The notes under the pieces are model-generated. The model was not told where the DNA came from. It did not search any database and was given only the letters and a program-made list of their open reading frames with translations. A stretch of DNA of 64,000 nucleotides from positions 372,001-436,000 of the forward strand of contig CAJQUW010005296.1 in NCBI GenBank assembly GCA_907163375.1, in the 5' to 3' direction. Positions 33,870-43,749 of this stretch are shown here, one piece after another. Position numbers and translations under genes: made by a program. Source of the stretch: Prostheceraeus crozeri (taxonomy: Eukaryota; Platyhelminthes; Polycladida; Euryleptidae). How positions within the stretch are numbered: position 1 is the first letter of the stretch; the number at the start of each line of letters is the position of its first letter.

Positions 33870-35250
33870 AATGTTCGGATTAGGCTATCGGGAAATCATC
33901 AGTGTATAGGGCATCATCATAAGTGTTCGACTTGATGGTTGAATCATCAATTATGTTCGGATAAGCAATCAAGAATAATCGAAAAAATCAAAGGGATCAT
34001 TTAATGCAGGGATGCGGAGTCGGAGTCCCGGAGTCCTATCATTTTTGCTGGAGTCGGAGTACTCGCACTCCGGCCTATAACTAGACCCTAAAAATAATGC
34101 AAACAAAATACTTGTACTCGTGTATATCTGTCACTGGCTTGATGTCAACTTTCTCCGTCAAACAAAAGTACAGAGACACCAGTGCACGCAAAGATTGTAA
34201 TAGTTGAGGGAATGAACCGTGATAGTGAAAAAATTCTTTTCACTCAGTGATTTTGTAGAAAGTCAAACCTTCCTAGCCTCGATCACAGCTACGCACCAAG
34301 GGTCACATCAGAGACAAAAATGAAATACTAGTCTGTTTGAGAACATTACCCTCACGTTAATCGTGTGTGTGCCTCCTCCAAAGCGCATATTAAAATCGAA
34401 AGTGTACTCATATTTTTTGGAGAAGGATGGGGATTTTCCTGCTTGGTAGAGACTGGAGAAAAACCGTATGAAGCACACATCAACAAGATGGGAGGAGCCA
34501 AGTCGCATGCATCCAACTGAAAGCGACATTTGATAAACTTTCATCGAAAATGATTGATAATTGATACAGCAATGATCACTAAAAATAGGTTCAGGTAAGC
34601 TTGTAATGATCTATGATGTGTCACCAGTTAATTTTTCAAAAAAACTAGGCTATATATACTTGCCACCCGGAGTCGGAGTCCTATCAACCCCCGGAGTCGG
34701 AGTCCTATCAAAATGACAGGACTCGGCATCCCTGATTTAGTGTTCCGATTATCGCGGGAAGCATGAAATAGTTGGCTTATAGGAGAATCATCAAATGCAC
34801 GGATTACCGGGAGAAGCACCAATTGTTCGGATTTGTCTGCCAGGGAGGCATAAAGACAGAGTTCGGCATTTCGGAGATTAAATGGCTGCATTGTCAGGGT
34901 AGCATTAAATGTTTGGAGTTCGGGGAGGATCAATGGATGGGAAAGTATCCAACATTCAGATTAACGGTGGAATCGTTGAATAATCGGATTATTGAGAGAG
35001 CGTCAAATGCTCGGATTATGGAGGAAAGATCAAATTGCAGAATATATCATGGAGTGTTCGACTTCTCGGAAGAGCTGGTCAAAGAGCAATAAGTCGGAAA
35101 ATGCATTAAATGATTGAATTATCAGAGGATCAATCAAATGGGGTCAGATTATCAGTCGAAGCATCATGTACTCGGTTAATCGGGGGAAGCAGCAAATGGT
35201 CGGATTATCTGGAAGGAGGGGGAAAGGGGGAAGCATCATATGAATCGATC
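33870..35250. repeat. Degenerate minisatellite, about 28-30 bp unit
   Basis: Loose copies of a unit like tcggattatcgggggaagcatcaaatgt recur throughout, for example near 33873, 33951, 34797, 34985, 35012, 35145, 35172 and 35200. Frequent gaagcatca and tcggatta words alternate. The array is interrupted by the hAT at 34007-34734. Open frames here (34772-35343) are products of the repeat. Confidence 0.75.
34007..34734. mobile_element. Non-autonomous hAT element, TSD atttaatg/atttagtg
   Basis: Ends CAGGGATGCGGAGTCGGAGT and ...GGACTCGGCATCCCTG. 8-bp flanks atttaatg (33999-34006) and atttagtg (34735-34742), one mismatch. Subterminal ggagtcggagtcctatca words are repeated. 728 bp, no transposase. Confidence 0.9.
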
Positions 35251-36787
35251 AGTTATTTGCTGAAAAAGGGGTGCATTATCAAAAAGGATGTAAAAGTATA
35301 CTTTTATCTTGGATCACAAAAGTATATAGACTTACTAATGTGATGATTTCCTGATCATAAAAATGTCACTGTAAAACAGCACCATTCGATAACACAATTA
35401 AAGCTCATCTCATACTAAAACTCTAAAAGTGCAGCTTCTGAGGCAAGCAAACGATGGATCGGCTAATTGGTAAAAAAAGTTAGACACCGCTAGCAATTAT
35501 CGTCGAAATGGTCGATTAATTCCCCTTTGTAGACGATATTTCTAATCAATGTGTCTATTAATTAAAGTAAATTAAAGGAAGATTCTAATTTTATTTTTCC
35601 CACTAGCGTGGAAAGCGCATGATGGATGAATCGAAAATTCAGTTTAAAGGTGTTTTTTTAATAGAATGTGAACCTTAATTAATATGTTATTAAAAGCATG
35701 ATTTTGTGATTTGATGCTTATCCCTCCAAAGCTGAACATAATCGATAAAAAGTGGCCGCTTCATTTGCCCTGGCTAATTTCACTCTATCATCACGCCATG
35801 GCTACATGAAAGTTTGCGCGGAAATTCTAGTTTGTAGGCTTCTTAGTTAACTGAATGTTAGAAATCCATCGGTTTCAAAGATCTGTCAGCCTACTCACCA
35901 GTCAGATTATTTGTAAATTGATCTGCATCGCCATGTGTCACACTAGGTGACATGCCACGCGTAATTACGGAACACCCCAAACATCCTTGGTTAAGGACAT
36001 TCTATTCTTCTACGCACGTACATACGCGCTGCACTAAGAGTCAGAGATCACTTGATCTGACGCTGTTAAAACATGGGGAATGTTTATGAATACGCGCGAA
36101 CGAGCGTTTATAGTTTGCGCGTCGTCTACGGTTGTCTGCGCTGCCGCTTGAACCACGGATGAACCACAAAGCATGTTCTGTCTTCCCTGAGCATGAAATT
36201 GAGGTCCTATCACATGGTTTAGCCTCTGATACATGCAGACACATGAGACGCAAAGTCTATATAACAGGACTGCCAACTGTACTAACTTATATAACAGATA
36301 TTGCAGCAATGTCCCGCATAGCCACGGATGTTTGGGGTCATGTGTAATTACGCGTAGTTCTTTTAAAATGCAATACATGGCAGGGACTCAAGAAGTTTCG
36401 TGTCTGACAGTGGCCGCGATTTAAATTCGCGGTTCCGCCTTTATTCACGATTGCAGAAATATTTCATTTACGATGAATCAGGATGAACGATTTATATTGA
36501 TCAAGATATGTAAGTCAGTGCCGAGAGTTGTCAATGTTTCTAACCTATGACGTTCTGCTGAAGTTGCACATGCACCATTCTGGCAGTGGAAAGAGAGAAT
36601 AATGCACAGATTGGTTTTCGGCATTTAGTTTTCATAAGACGTAACTGCTTACTATGCCCAAATGAATGCCCCCTATATCATAAACTTTTGAAAGTATAGA
36701 GAACTAGCATCTAATACATTAATGAATGACCGTTTTGAATACACAATTTTCGGACTTATATTCAAAGTGAATATCCATTTGAACACA
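35251..36787. other. Mostly featureless; one inverted-repeat pair
   Basis: ACGCGTAATTAC...ACCCCAAACATCC at 35957-35990 recurs inverted at 36322-36355, which could bound a MITE of about 400 bp. Flanks show no target duplication. Open frames inside are weak. Confidence 0.45.
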
Positions 36788-36793
36788 GCTGTC

Positions 36794-37139
36794 AGTAGTA
36801 TATAGTGTGACATCCGGCGCGACGCTTCGCTTCGCTTTGCTTCGCTTCGCTTGCGCCGGATGTCACACTTTTGCGGGTTTTTTCAAAAAAACAAAATTTC
36901 AAAAATTTCAAAAATTTAGGTAGACTTCAAATTTCACGTGGCCGAAGGCCGAAGGGCGAAAATTTAAGCGTTTTTAAAAATACCCAATTTTTCAAATTTT
37001 TCAAAATCTCAAATTTGAGAATTACAATTTTTACCTTGAAAATCATGACCGTTCCAGGACACCGAAAATCATAAAAGTTGAGAATTTCAAATTCATGAAT
37101 TTTATCCATCTTTCAGGTTTTTAAAATATATCATGTGAC
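36794..37139. repeat. Polinton left terminal inverted repeat
   Basis: Begins AGTAGTATATAG. Positions 36804-36820 and 36853-36869 are exact complements (AGTGTGACATCCGGCGC) around a loop of ttcgc pentamers, so the end can fold into a hairpin. The inner edge is at ...catgtgac. Confidence 0.95.
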
Positions 37140-37429
37140 TAAAAATATTTCTTTAAGAATGTAACACAATCTCTTTGTATGCCCGTTATTGTTACTAAGC
37201 TTTGCACTCTGATGAACCACCCAAATTGTAGGGAACAGCTGCTCCCGCATACATGATATAATTGCAGCTGCTTATCGCATTCCTGAGCCATTGAATTACA
37301 GAGCAAGCAACCCGTATTAAAGATTAAAGATTAAAATGACGTTGAATATATTGCAGCATGTAGGAAGTAAGACTTCATTTACAATTCCATTAATCATAAC
37401 TAGTGACTGTTTTCTTTCTTCATTGCAAA

Positions 37430-38033
37430 ATGCCAAAACGTACTGCCGCGGAAGCTTTTTCGTTTTACATGCCGATTTTACTAAACTTAATTAAGAAGAG
37501 CAGAAGGAAACTGCGAATAAATACTTTGAAGAGTGGAAGTTAGAAATTCAATCGAGAAAGAAGAACAAATTGGACTCTCAAAAACAAGTGGAGGATATTA
37601 CAGTAAAAATAGAACAGTATCTGACCACTACTACAATTCCTCAGTTCAATGTTACAAAAGAACATTTCATTACCATCGAAGATAGTGCTACTATGATTTC
37701 AAAACTGATTGCAAGTGATAAAGTGCACCATGGGTCGTTGCTGAGAAGTGCTGCTTATCAAGGTTATGGATTTAAAAGAATTCTGGAATTGAGTGACAAT
37801 AAAAAAACAGATTTGTGGAAAACTTGGAACTATTTAGAATTTCCTATAACGTAAGTTATTGTTATTTCTTGATGACCTTATCAGATCTAAATCTACCACA
37901 CGTATTATTTTTAAATTCATCAATGCCCATTAGTTTTGTTAGAAAACATTTTAAAGAAATCAAAATTTATATAGAAAAATTGTATCAACCGACAACTATA
38001 GAAGAAATGAGGTTTGGTTCCCAAGAAGAATGA
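37430..38033 (+). pseudogene. Unidentified Polinton gene next to left TIR
   Basis: Open stretches include DSQKQVEDITVKIEQYL and FNVTKEHFITIEDSATMISK, mainly helical and charged. I recognise no domain. It is AT-rich like the other Polinton genes and lies on the same strand as the protease. Broken. Confidence 0.45.
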
Positions 38034-38130
38034 ACATTAACTGTGTTGTTTCACTTTTTAAGATATGTGCAATGTACATACATATTTGATGTATACATAT
38101 TTATGAATACTTCTTTATAAGTAGTAACAC

Positions 38131-38349
38131 ATTTTGGATTATTTTGAAATGTAATTCTATTTTCTTTTGTTCTCCAGTCTCATGGTAGAAGACTGACATT
38201 GTATAGATCTATATTTCAGTATGTAACATAATCTTTGGTATTTAAGAATGATTCATGGAACTTAGTAGTATTGCATTTTGGATTATTTTGAAATGTAATT
38301 CAATTTTCTTTTGTTCTCCAGTCTCATGGTAGAAGACTGAGATTGTACA
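38131..38349. repeat. Two-copy repeat, 145 bp apart, in the Polinton
   Basis: The block ttttggattattttgaaatg...gtctcatggtagaagactga occurs at about 38131 and 38276, nearly identical over about 73 bp. It contains the small palindrome agtctcatggtagaagact. Confidence 0.85.
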
Positions 38350-38499
38350 ATTGTATGATAAGATTGATTGTTGTATTATTATATTTGATGCAAAATACAC
38401 TGCCGTTGTTTTCATTTTTCTGTACAAGAAGTAGACATTATTACAGTTATTGGAATTTATTTCATTTAAAATGAATGATGAAAATCCGACAGTTATACT

Positions 38500-38650
38500 G
38501 AGTAATATAGGCGATATATGTCCTCAGGTTAATAACATGACTGAGTTTTTAAAAATAAACAGCAAACAAAACCACGTCAAATTTCGATTTAAATGAGATT
38601 GCTAAGCAATTGGGAATAAAGAATTTTCACATATTGATGAGTAATGAATT
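38500..38650 (+). pseudogene. Partial second copy of the protease gene start
   Basis: Recognisably similar to the first 50 or so codons of the protease gene at 38977 (shared LGIKNFH block), so a local duplication left an extra 5' piece upstream. Confidence 0.6.
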
Positions 38651-38777
38651 ACTATTGATTAAAGATGTACGAAACAATAACTCTACTAATAAAATGTACG
38701 AAACACTAACTCTACTAATAAAATGTAACAATGTAACGTTTTAATTTAGATTAAATTAAATCATTTCAAAATCGAAT

Positions 38778-38935
38778 AAGTAGTAAGGAAAGACATCATT
38801 AGAGAGCAGTTTTAAATCAATACCCCCCAAGTAGTAAGGAAAGTCATCATTATGAAACAGTTTTAAATCAATACCCCCCAAGTAGTAAGGAAAGTCATCA
38901 TTAGAGAACAGTTTTAAATCAATACCCCCTCCCTT
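38778..38935. repeat. 51-bp tandem repeat, three copies
   Basis: aagtagtaaggaaag recurs at 38778, 38829 and 38880. Units end in ttttaaatcaatacccccc. It lies directly upstream of the protease gene and could include its promoter. Confidence 0.9.
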
Positions 38936-38976
38936 CTGTCTTCTAGGGGTCCCTTAAGAAATTTTATTATTATAAA

Positions 38977-39468
38977 ATGAGCAACATAAAGGAGTTTTTT
39001 AAATTATATGGAGCGCAAACCACGACAAATTTCGACCTAAAGAAAATCGCATATGAATTAGGAATAAAGAATTTTCATGTTCTAATGAGAGCCGAATTAC
39101 AATTCCTAAAAAATAAGCCAACAGGAACCTTCAGTTCCCGGAACAAAGTTCCATCAATAACTATAAATTTCATAACAAATCTTCATACGTCAGATGAAAA
39201 AGGAATACATTGGTCTGCAGGTATCTTTAATAAAAATCGAGATAATTACTATTTCGACCGCCCGGAGGCTGAGAATTATTATTTTGACTCATACGGACTT
39301 CCACCTACAAACGAAGTCAAAAAATTACTTGGCAATGGTATTTATAATGCATTTCAAATTCAAAAACCAGGAACTACTTATTGTGGTCAATTATGTCTTT
39401 ATGTTTTATTTAAATTACAGGAAGGAGTACCATTTCTAGATATTATGTTAGAATTGAACGAACCGTAG
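38977..39468 (+). CDS. Polinton adenovirus-type cysteine protease
   Basis: A 163-residue ORF with the C5/Ulp1-like catalytic order: His in GIHWSAG (about residue 77), Asp in YYFDSYGLPP (about residue 104) and Cys in TTYCGQLCLYVLFKL (about residue 137). The GlxCys arrangement and length fit the Polinton PRO / adenain family, which cleaves capsid precursors during maturation. The start MSNIKEFFKLYGA matches the position where these proteases usually begin. This frame is open throughout. It stands between the 51-bp repeats and the convergent integrase. Confidence 0.9.
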   Translation: MSNIKEFFKLYGAQTTTNFDLKKIAYELGIKNFHVLMRAELQFLKNKPTGTFSSRNKVPSITINFITNLHTSDEKGIHWSAGIFNKNRDNYYFDRPEAENYYFDSYGLPPTNEVKKLLGNGIYNAFQIQKPGTTYCGQLCLYVLFKLQEGVPFLDIMLELNEP

Positions 39469-39542
39469 GTTCTATGGCTACGCCTAACAAGGGAATTTCA
39501 TTCCCGAAACGTTAGTTCCGATAATAATGATAATAATGATAA

Positions 39543-40340
39543 TTAAAAATCAGTTCGTTGTAATTCATTTTGATAAAAACGGCCTCTGATATCCTCATTA
39601 TCTAAATCTTTAATTTCATAAGTAATCGGATAAGTTTGATTTATTTTAAAAATTTCAAATATTTCTTCAGTCCAATAGCCAACAAAGCCTTTTTCAAATT
39701 TATTCTTATATTTAAATATTCTAACTCTATCTCCAATTTTAAATTTCGGCTTAAGTTTCTGCAAATTTGGATTACTCTCATTCGAATAATTATTCTCGAA
39801 TATTTTTTTTCTTATCAAATCAGGGTCGTCAGAAGCATTCTTTGGAGTTTCTTCAATACCAGAATGAACTTTATTATTGTACTCTTCTACAACTCCTGGT
39901 AATATCTTCAACCATTTCTGATTTCTTTGCTCAGTAAATTTCTTGAATAATTTATTTTTTAACGTCCGATTGAATCTTTCTATCACTACAGCTTTTCCAG
40001 CGTTTTCAGTTGAATAAACAGTTTCAAATAGTGGCTGAACGTTTCTGTTATAAAATTCCGACCCTTTATCAACAAACAATTTCCTTGGCTTTCTATTACT
40101 TTCTTTAAAGATTTCTTCAAACGCATATTTAACTGATAGACCACTTTTATTTTTTAAAGGCTTTACCCAAGCATATCGGTGTATATAAATCTATAACGGT
40201 CAATGCGTATTTGTAGTCCCTTTCATTCGGCATATGAATAAGATCAGCACTCCAAATATCATCTTTATTAAATACTTTTACTTTCAATAAATATTTAGGC
40301 CTTCTGTATTCTTTATGAATTTCAGACGCGTAGGTTCGAG
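39543..40340 (-). pseudogene. Polinton integrase (retroviral-type, DDE)
   Basis: IWSADLIHMPNERDYKYALT carries the first core Asp, FVDKGSEFYN the second and GKAVVIERFNRTLKNKLFKK the Glu, with spacing of the D,D35E kind. The C-terminal part (KFKIGDRVRIFKYK, then EEIFEIFKINQ and NELQ) is a small beta-barrel/chromodomain-like fold typical of these integrases. It would join the element's ends to host DNA and create the 6-bp duplication seen. Broken. Confidence 0.9.
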
Positions 40341-40777
40341 CGTTGCTCTCAGACAGCTTTTGCTGTCAGTTTCATCTATCCCCTGACCGAATAATATTTT
40401 AGCTTGTAAAGCTTTCTTAACAAACATTCTTTCAATTTTTTCTCTAAATGTAGGATTTCGAATACTATCTAATTCTTGAATCATCTTCTTATCAGCTGCA
40501 TGACGAGAACTTAGATCATGATTTCGATAAGCTAAATCATGCCTGTAAGCTGCGGCATCTACTCTATTTATTGTTCTTCACCTGGTTTCGGATTATTATT
40601 CTCATCTAGTCTTATATCTAGTCGAGTTCCTGGACCGGTATATGAATGACCAGGAAGATTTTTTTCTTTCGAATATTTACTCCAAATAAATCCAGGAAAG
40701 TTTTCTAATGTTTTTTGTATGTCACCTCCAATATGCTGACAATTTGAGTTTTTATTTTTGTTTAATAGATAATTCAA
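40330..40777 (-). pseudogene. Phospholipase A2-like (parvovirus VP1-type) Polinton protein
   Basis: FPGFIWSKYSKEKNLPGHSY followed by TGPGT matches the calcium-binding loop (YxGPG) of parvoviral VP1 phospholipase A2 domains. Further on, a DAAAYRHDLAY stretch matches the catalytic His-Asp helix (HDxxY) of the same fold. In parvoviruses this domain helps the particle leave the endosome; PLA2-like ORFs have been reported in adintovirus-type Polintons. It overlaps the start of the integrase region. Broken. Confidence 0.75.
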
Positions 40778-40865
40778 TAAATCTAAATTACAAATTTTTA
40801 ATTTAATTAAATTTTCGGAATTTGTAGAATTCTTTTTAAAAGATAAAAAAAAGGTCCTGAGGTTA

Positions 40866-41348
40866 TTACCGAATCATACTAGGACTTAGATATATTCCAG
40901 AACCATCTTTAGTTTCTTTAATTTCAATTAAATCATCAACATTGTGGAGAATATTTTTAAGAACTCGTTTTCCTTCATCAACTAATTTTAATTTACTAAT
41001 AAAATTATCTACTACTCCTTCACCCCTAGCAACTTTCACTAACTCTCTATTATTACGTTTTTGTTCTTCTAATGCTGCCTTCTCTGATTTATTTTTATTT
41101 ACTGCTTGGACAATACCAGCTGTCCCACCTGCAACACTTCCTGCAGCTGCTATGCCACCTATTATTAGTGGAATTAATGGGAGAATCCCGCCAATCTTTT
41201 CTTCTTGTAATTGAATATTCTCTATCATTGGTTTACTTATGTAATACTTTTTTTTGTTAATCGTAATAGTTTTAGGTGTATTTTTGTCAACAATATTACG
41301 TAATTTTAATTCAACAGTTTTATTATTATTACTTCTCGCTTGCGACAT
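40866..41348 (-). CDS. Polinton small membrane-active / pX-like core protein
   Basis: 160 residues: basic N-terminus, then a glycine-rich hydrophobic segment GGILPLIPLIIGGIAAAGS (about residues 53-72), then a charged helical C-terminal part. The GGILPLIPLI kind of motif recalls adenovirus pX/pVI-type minor core proteins and the core proteins described for adintoviruses. Probable role: condensing DNA or lysing membranes during entry. Open throughout. Confidence 0.6.
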   Translation of the reverse strand: MSQARSNNNKTVELKLRNIVDKNTPKTITINKKKYYISKPMIENIQLQEEKIGGILPLIPLIIGGIAAAGSVAGGTAGIVQAVNKNKSEKAALEEQKRNNRELVKVARGEGVVDNFISKLKLVDEGKRVLKNILHNVDDLIEIKETKDGSGIYLSPSMIR

Positions 41349-41379
41349 TTTTAATAAAAAAATTTTAAGTTATCAAAAA

Positions 41380-41495
41380 TTTTAATCTATTCTAGTTATG
41401 AAAAATTTTAAGTTAAGAATTTTTAATCTATTCTAGTTATGAAAAAATTTTAAGTTACCAAAAAATTTTAATCTATTCTAGTTATGAAAAAAATT
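41380..41495. repeat. AT-rich tandem repeat, about 50 bp unit
   Basis: The words tctattctagttatgaaaaa and ttttaagtta recur three times between the pX-like gene and the major capsid gene, in the presumed promoter of the former. Confidence 0.8.
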
Positions 41496-41519
41496 AATTA
41501 ATCGACGAAGTCTTGGGCT

Positions 41520-42854
41520 TTAGCCGATCCTAGCCATCTTTCCATTAAGAATTTCAATAGAATATTTTACAAAATCTAGCAATAAACCATAAGCCATCAA
41601 TGAAGTTGTGGAATCTTTTTTTTCAATATTAATTGTTACATCAAAACCAGTCTTGATAATATCTTCAGATTGTGCACTTAAATCGAAACAGAAAACAGGA
41701 TATAAATGTCTCCAATCTCCAGGAGTTAATTGTGGTTCAACTCCAAATTCTATACAGAGATTTTGATAAGAATCATATCCTTCCATAAATTGATTATTGG
41801 TATCATCGAATCTTAATGGATCAATTGGATATCGGGTTTGATTTAATGAAACTTGTAAACTTCGAATTGTATTAATATGGAAGAGATTATTGTTCTTATC
41901 AAAACTTGGAGAATTATTTCTTTGAAATGTTAGTAATAAATATCTTGGAGTATTCGCAGTTCTAGTAAAATGCCAGTTAAATCTTTGTTCGGAAAAAGTT
42001 ACTGAACTAGCAGTACGCTTTAGAAAATTAACTGGAATTGGCTTGTTAGTATTTAATCTTTTTGCAATAGCTGTTTCAATCTCTAAACTAGGAGTAATAT
42101 GCTTAATCCACCATTCAAGTCTATCAATTTTTAGATATGCTTTTTTTTAGTCTTACCAAAAAAGATTAATTCATTATTTGCTGTCCGATGAATTACTAAT
42201 TTAAATTTTAATTGATAAGATATTTTATCATAATCTAAATATCTGAATAATGGAGACAATGACCAATTTACTGTCTGTTTACTTTTATTGTTAAATTCAC
42301 GTCTTTCTTTATATGCATCATTATTTGTTTTATTTAAATGTTTTGCAATATTTTCTACATCTTTCGCAATTCCTGCTGCATCTGTTCCAGCGTGAGTTAA
42401 ATCATCAACAATTATACCATCATTAGTATCAGGAAACCAACCTTCGATTTCATACTTTTTATTATTTTCACCAATTGTTACAAATCTAAGCATTGTATCA
42501 ATTACACCTGGAGAATCACTTATTGTTTCTATATTTTGAGTTGCAACATCTAAACGCATTTGTGTAAATAATTTTTGGAAAAAAATTATTCTCTAATGCA
42601 ATATTATCGGTATCTGGCAATGGTGTTGTAAAATTGGCATCACTATATAAAGAATATTCACAGTGTAAAAATGAATCAGGTAGATATAAAAAACTCTGCT
42701 GATTATCAACTTCAAAAATTAAATCACCTCCAGTATTTACTCTACTGGAAGATCCGGGATTCATAGCAATTCTTATATAGTCATTCTTTTTTTGATTGTA
42801 ACTGACGAACGGAGGATCGTCTAATCTAAATTTATTTTCAATTAGCGAAGACAT
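41520..42854 (-). pseudogene. Polinton major capsid protein (double jelly-roll)
   Basis: Begins MSSLIENKFRLDDPPFVSYN, with GGDLIFEVDNQQSFLYLPDS typical of the first jelly-roll. Later pieces include FVTIGENNKKYEIEGWFPD, RREFNNKSKQTVNWSLSPLF and, near the C-terminus, YPVFCFDLSAQSEDIIKTG, which I recognise as the end region of Polinton hexon-like proteins. Total span about 445 codons, slightly short for the family. It would form the capsid shell. Broken. Confidence 0.75.
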
Positions 42855-42970
42855 TTTTATAAAAAATAATTTGACTTTTTGTTTTTTCTCACACACAGAA
42901 AAAATTTTTGCTAAAACATAATTTTACTAAAAAAATTTTACAAAAAAATAATTTTACTAAAAAATATACT

Positions 42971-43540
42971 TTAGAATTTTGCTAGACCAGCTCCGTTACA
43001 GCTTTGCTGGTTAAACCGAAGGTTGCTACTCACGCCATTTCCTCTTATTTCTTCAATGGAACGTTTTATGGCTACGCCTGATTTCTTCTTATGTTTACTA
43101 TCAGACGGTGCTCCGCTCCTCAAGGTTTCACCCCCTACAGCTATCTTAGCAATTTTATTTTTTGTTTCCTCTGAAAATTTTTTTAAATTTTTTAGTTCTT
43201 CAGAATAATTTCTAAGTTTACGAATAGCTTCTAGTTGTTTTAATTCGCTTTGAGACTTAACAGCATTTGATATTGCACTAGCTGTACTACCTATAGCAGC
43301 TGCTCCTTTTGCAGCAGATGAAATCAAATCTTTATTATTTTTAATTAAGTTAACGATACTTCCAATACCAGAAAAGATGCCAGCTCCTTCTTTTTGAACG
43401 GCACCTGCGGTGGCTAGGAACTTTTGTGTTCCGATTGTTTCTACACTGTCATAATGGTAAACAGATTTCATAGATGGTTCATGAGCAATTTTTTGATTTG
43501 AAGCAAAATGTTTAAGATTGTGTTTATAAATTATAGGCAT
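42971..43540 (-). CDS. Polinton minor structural protein with hydrophobic helix
   Basis: 189 residues. An Ala/Gly-rich amphipathic stretch FSGIGSIVNLIKNN...SAAKGAAAIGSTAS (about residues 55-95) is followed by a coiled charged segment and a basic tail. It lies between the capsid gene and the fibre-like gene. It resembles adenovirus pVI-type membrane-lytic proteins in layout only; no firm family call. Open throughout. Confidence 0.5.
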   Translation of the reverse strand: MPIIYKHNLKHFASNQKIAHEPSMKSVYHYDSVETIGTQKFLATAGAVQKEGAGIFSGIGSIVNLIKNNKDLISSAAKGAAAIGSTASAISNAVKSQSELKQLEAIRKLRNYSEELKNLKKFSEETKNKIAKIAVGGETLRSGAPSDSKHKKKSGVAIKRSIEEIRGNGVSSNLRFNQQSCNGAGLAKF

Positions 43541-43749
43541 TTTTATGATTAAATTTGACTTTTGGGAAAAATATCTACGTGTTAAGATTTACGTTTGTGA
43601 ATGGACAACAACTTCGAGATAACTTTATTAATTGACTGCTGTACTTTATCTATTGCGTCAAGCAGCGTGTGATGTATTTTAATTTCTTTTCTATTAACTT
43701 GCATTTTCTGCTGATTAATCTTCAATGCCGTTTTAAGAGCATTTAACTT

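Noticed and set aside
34772-35343. Two plus-strand frames of 106 and 77 residues
   Set aside because: They arise from the degenerate minisatellite (EDQ, NRIIE-type repeats) and resemble no protein.
35957-36355. MITE bounded by ACGCGTAATTAC
   Set aside because: The inverted words are clear but there is no target duplication, so it is listed only as an inverted-repeat pair.
36034-36378. 114-residue minus frame and overlapping frames
   Set aside because: Overlapping frames on both strands inside an inverted-repeat interval; no recognisable domain.
43023-43208. Plus-strand frames opposite the Polinton structural genes
   Set aside because: Antisense shadows of clearly coding minus-strand ORFs, as at 39636, 40942, 41072 and 44075.
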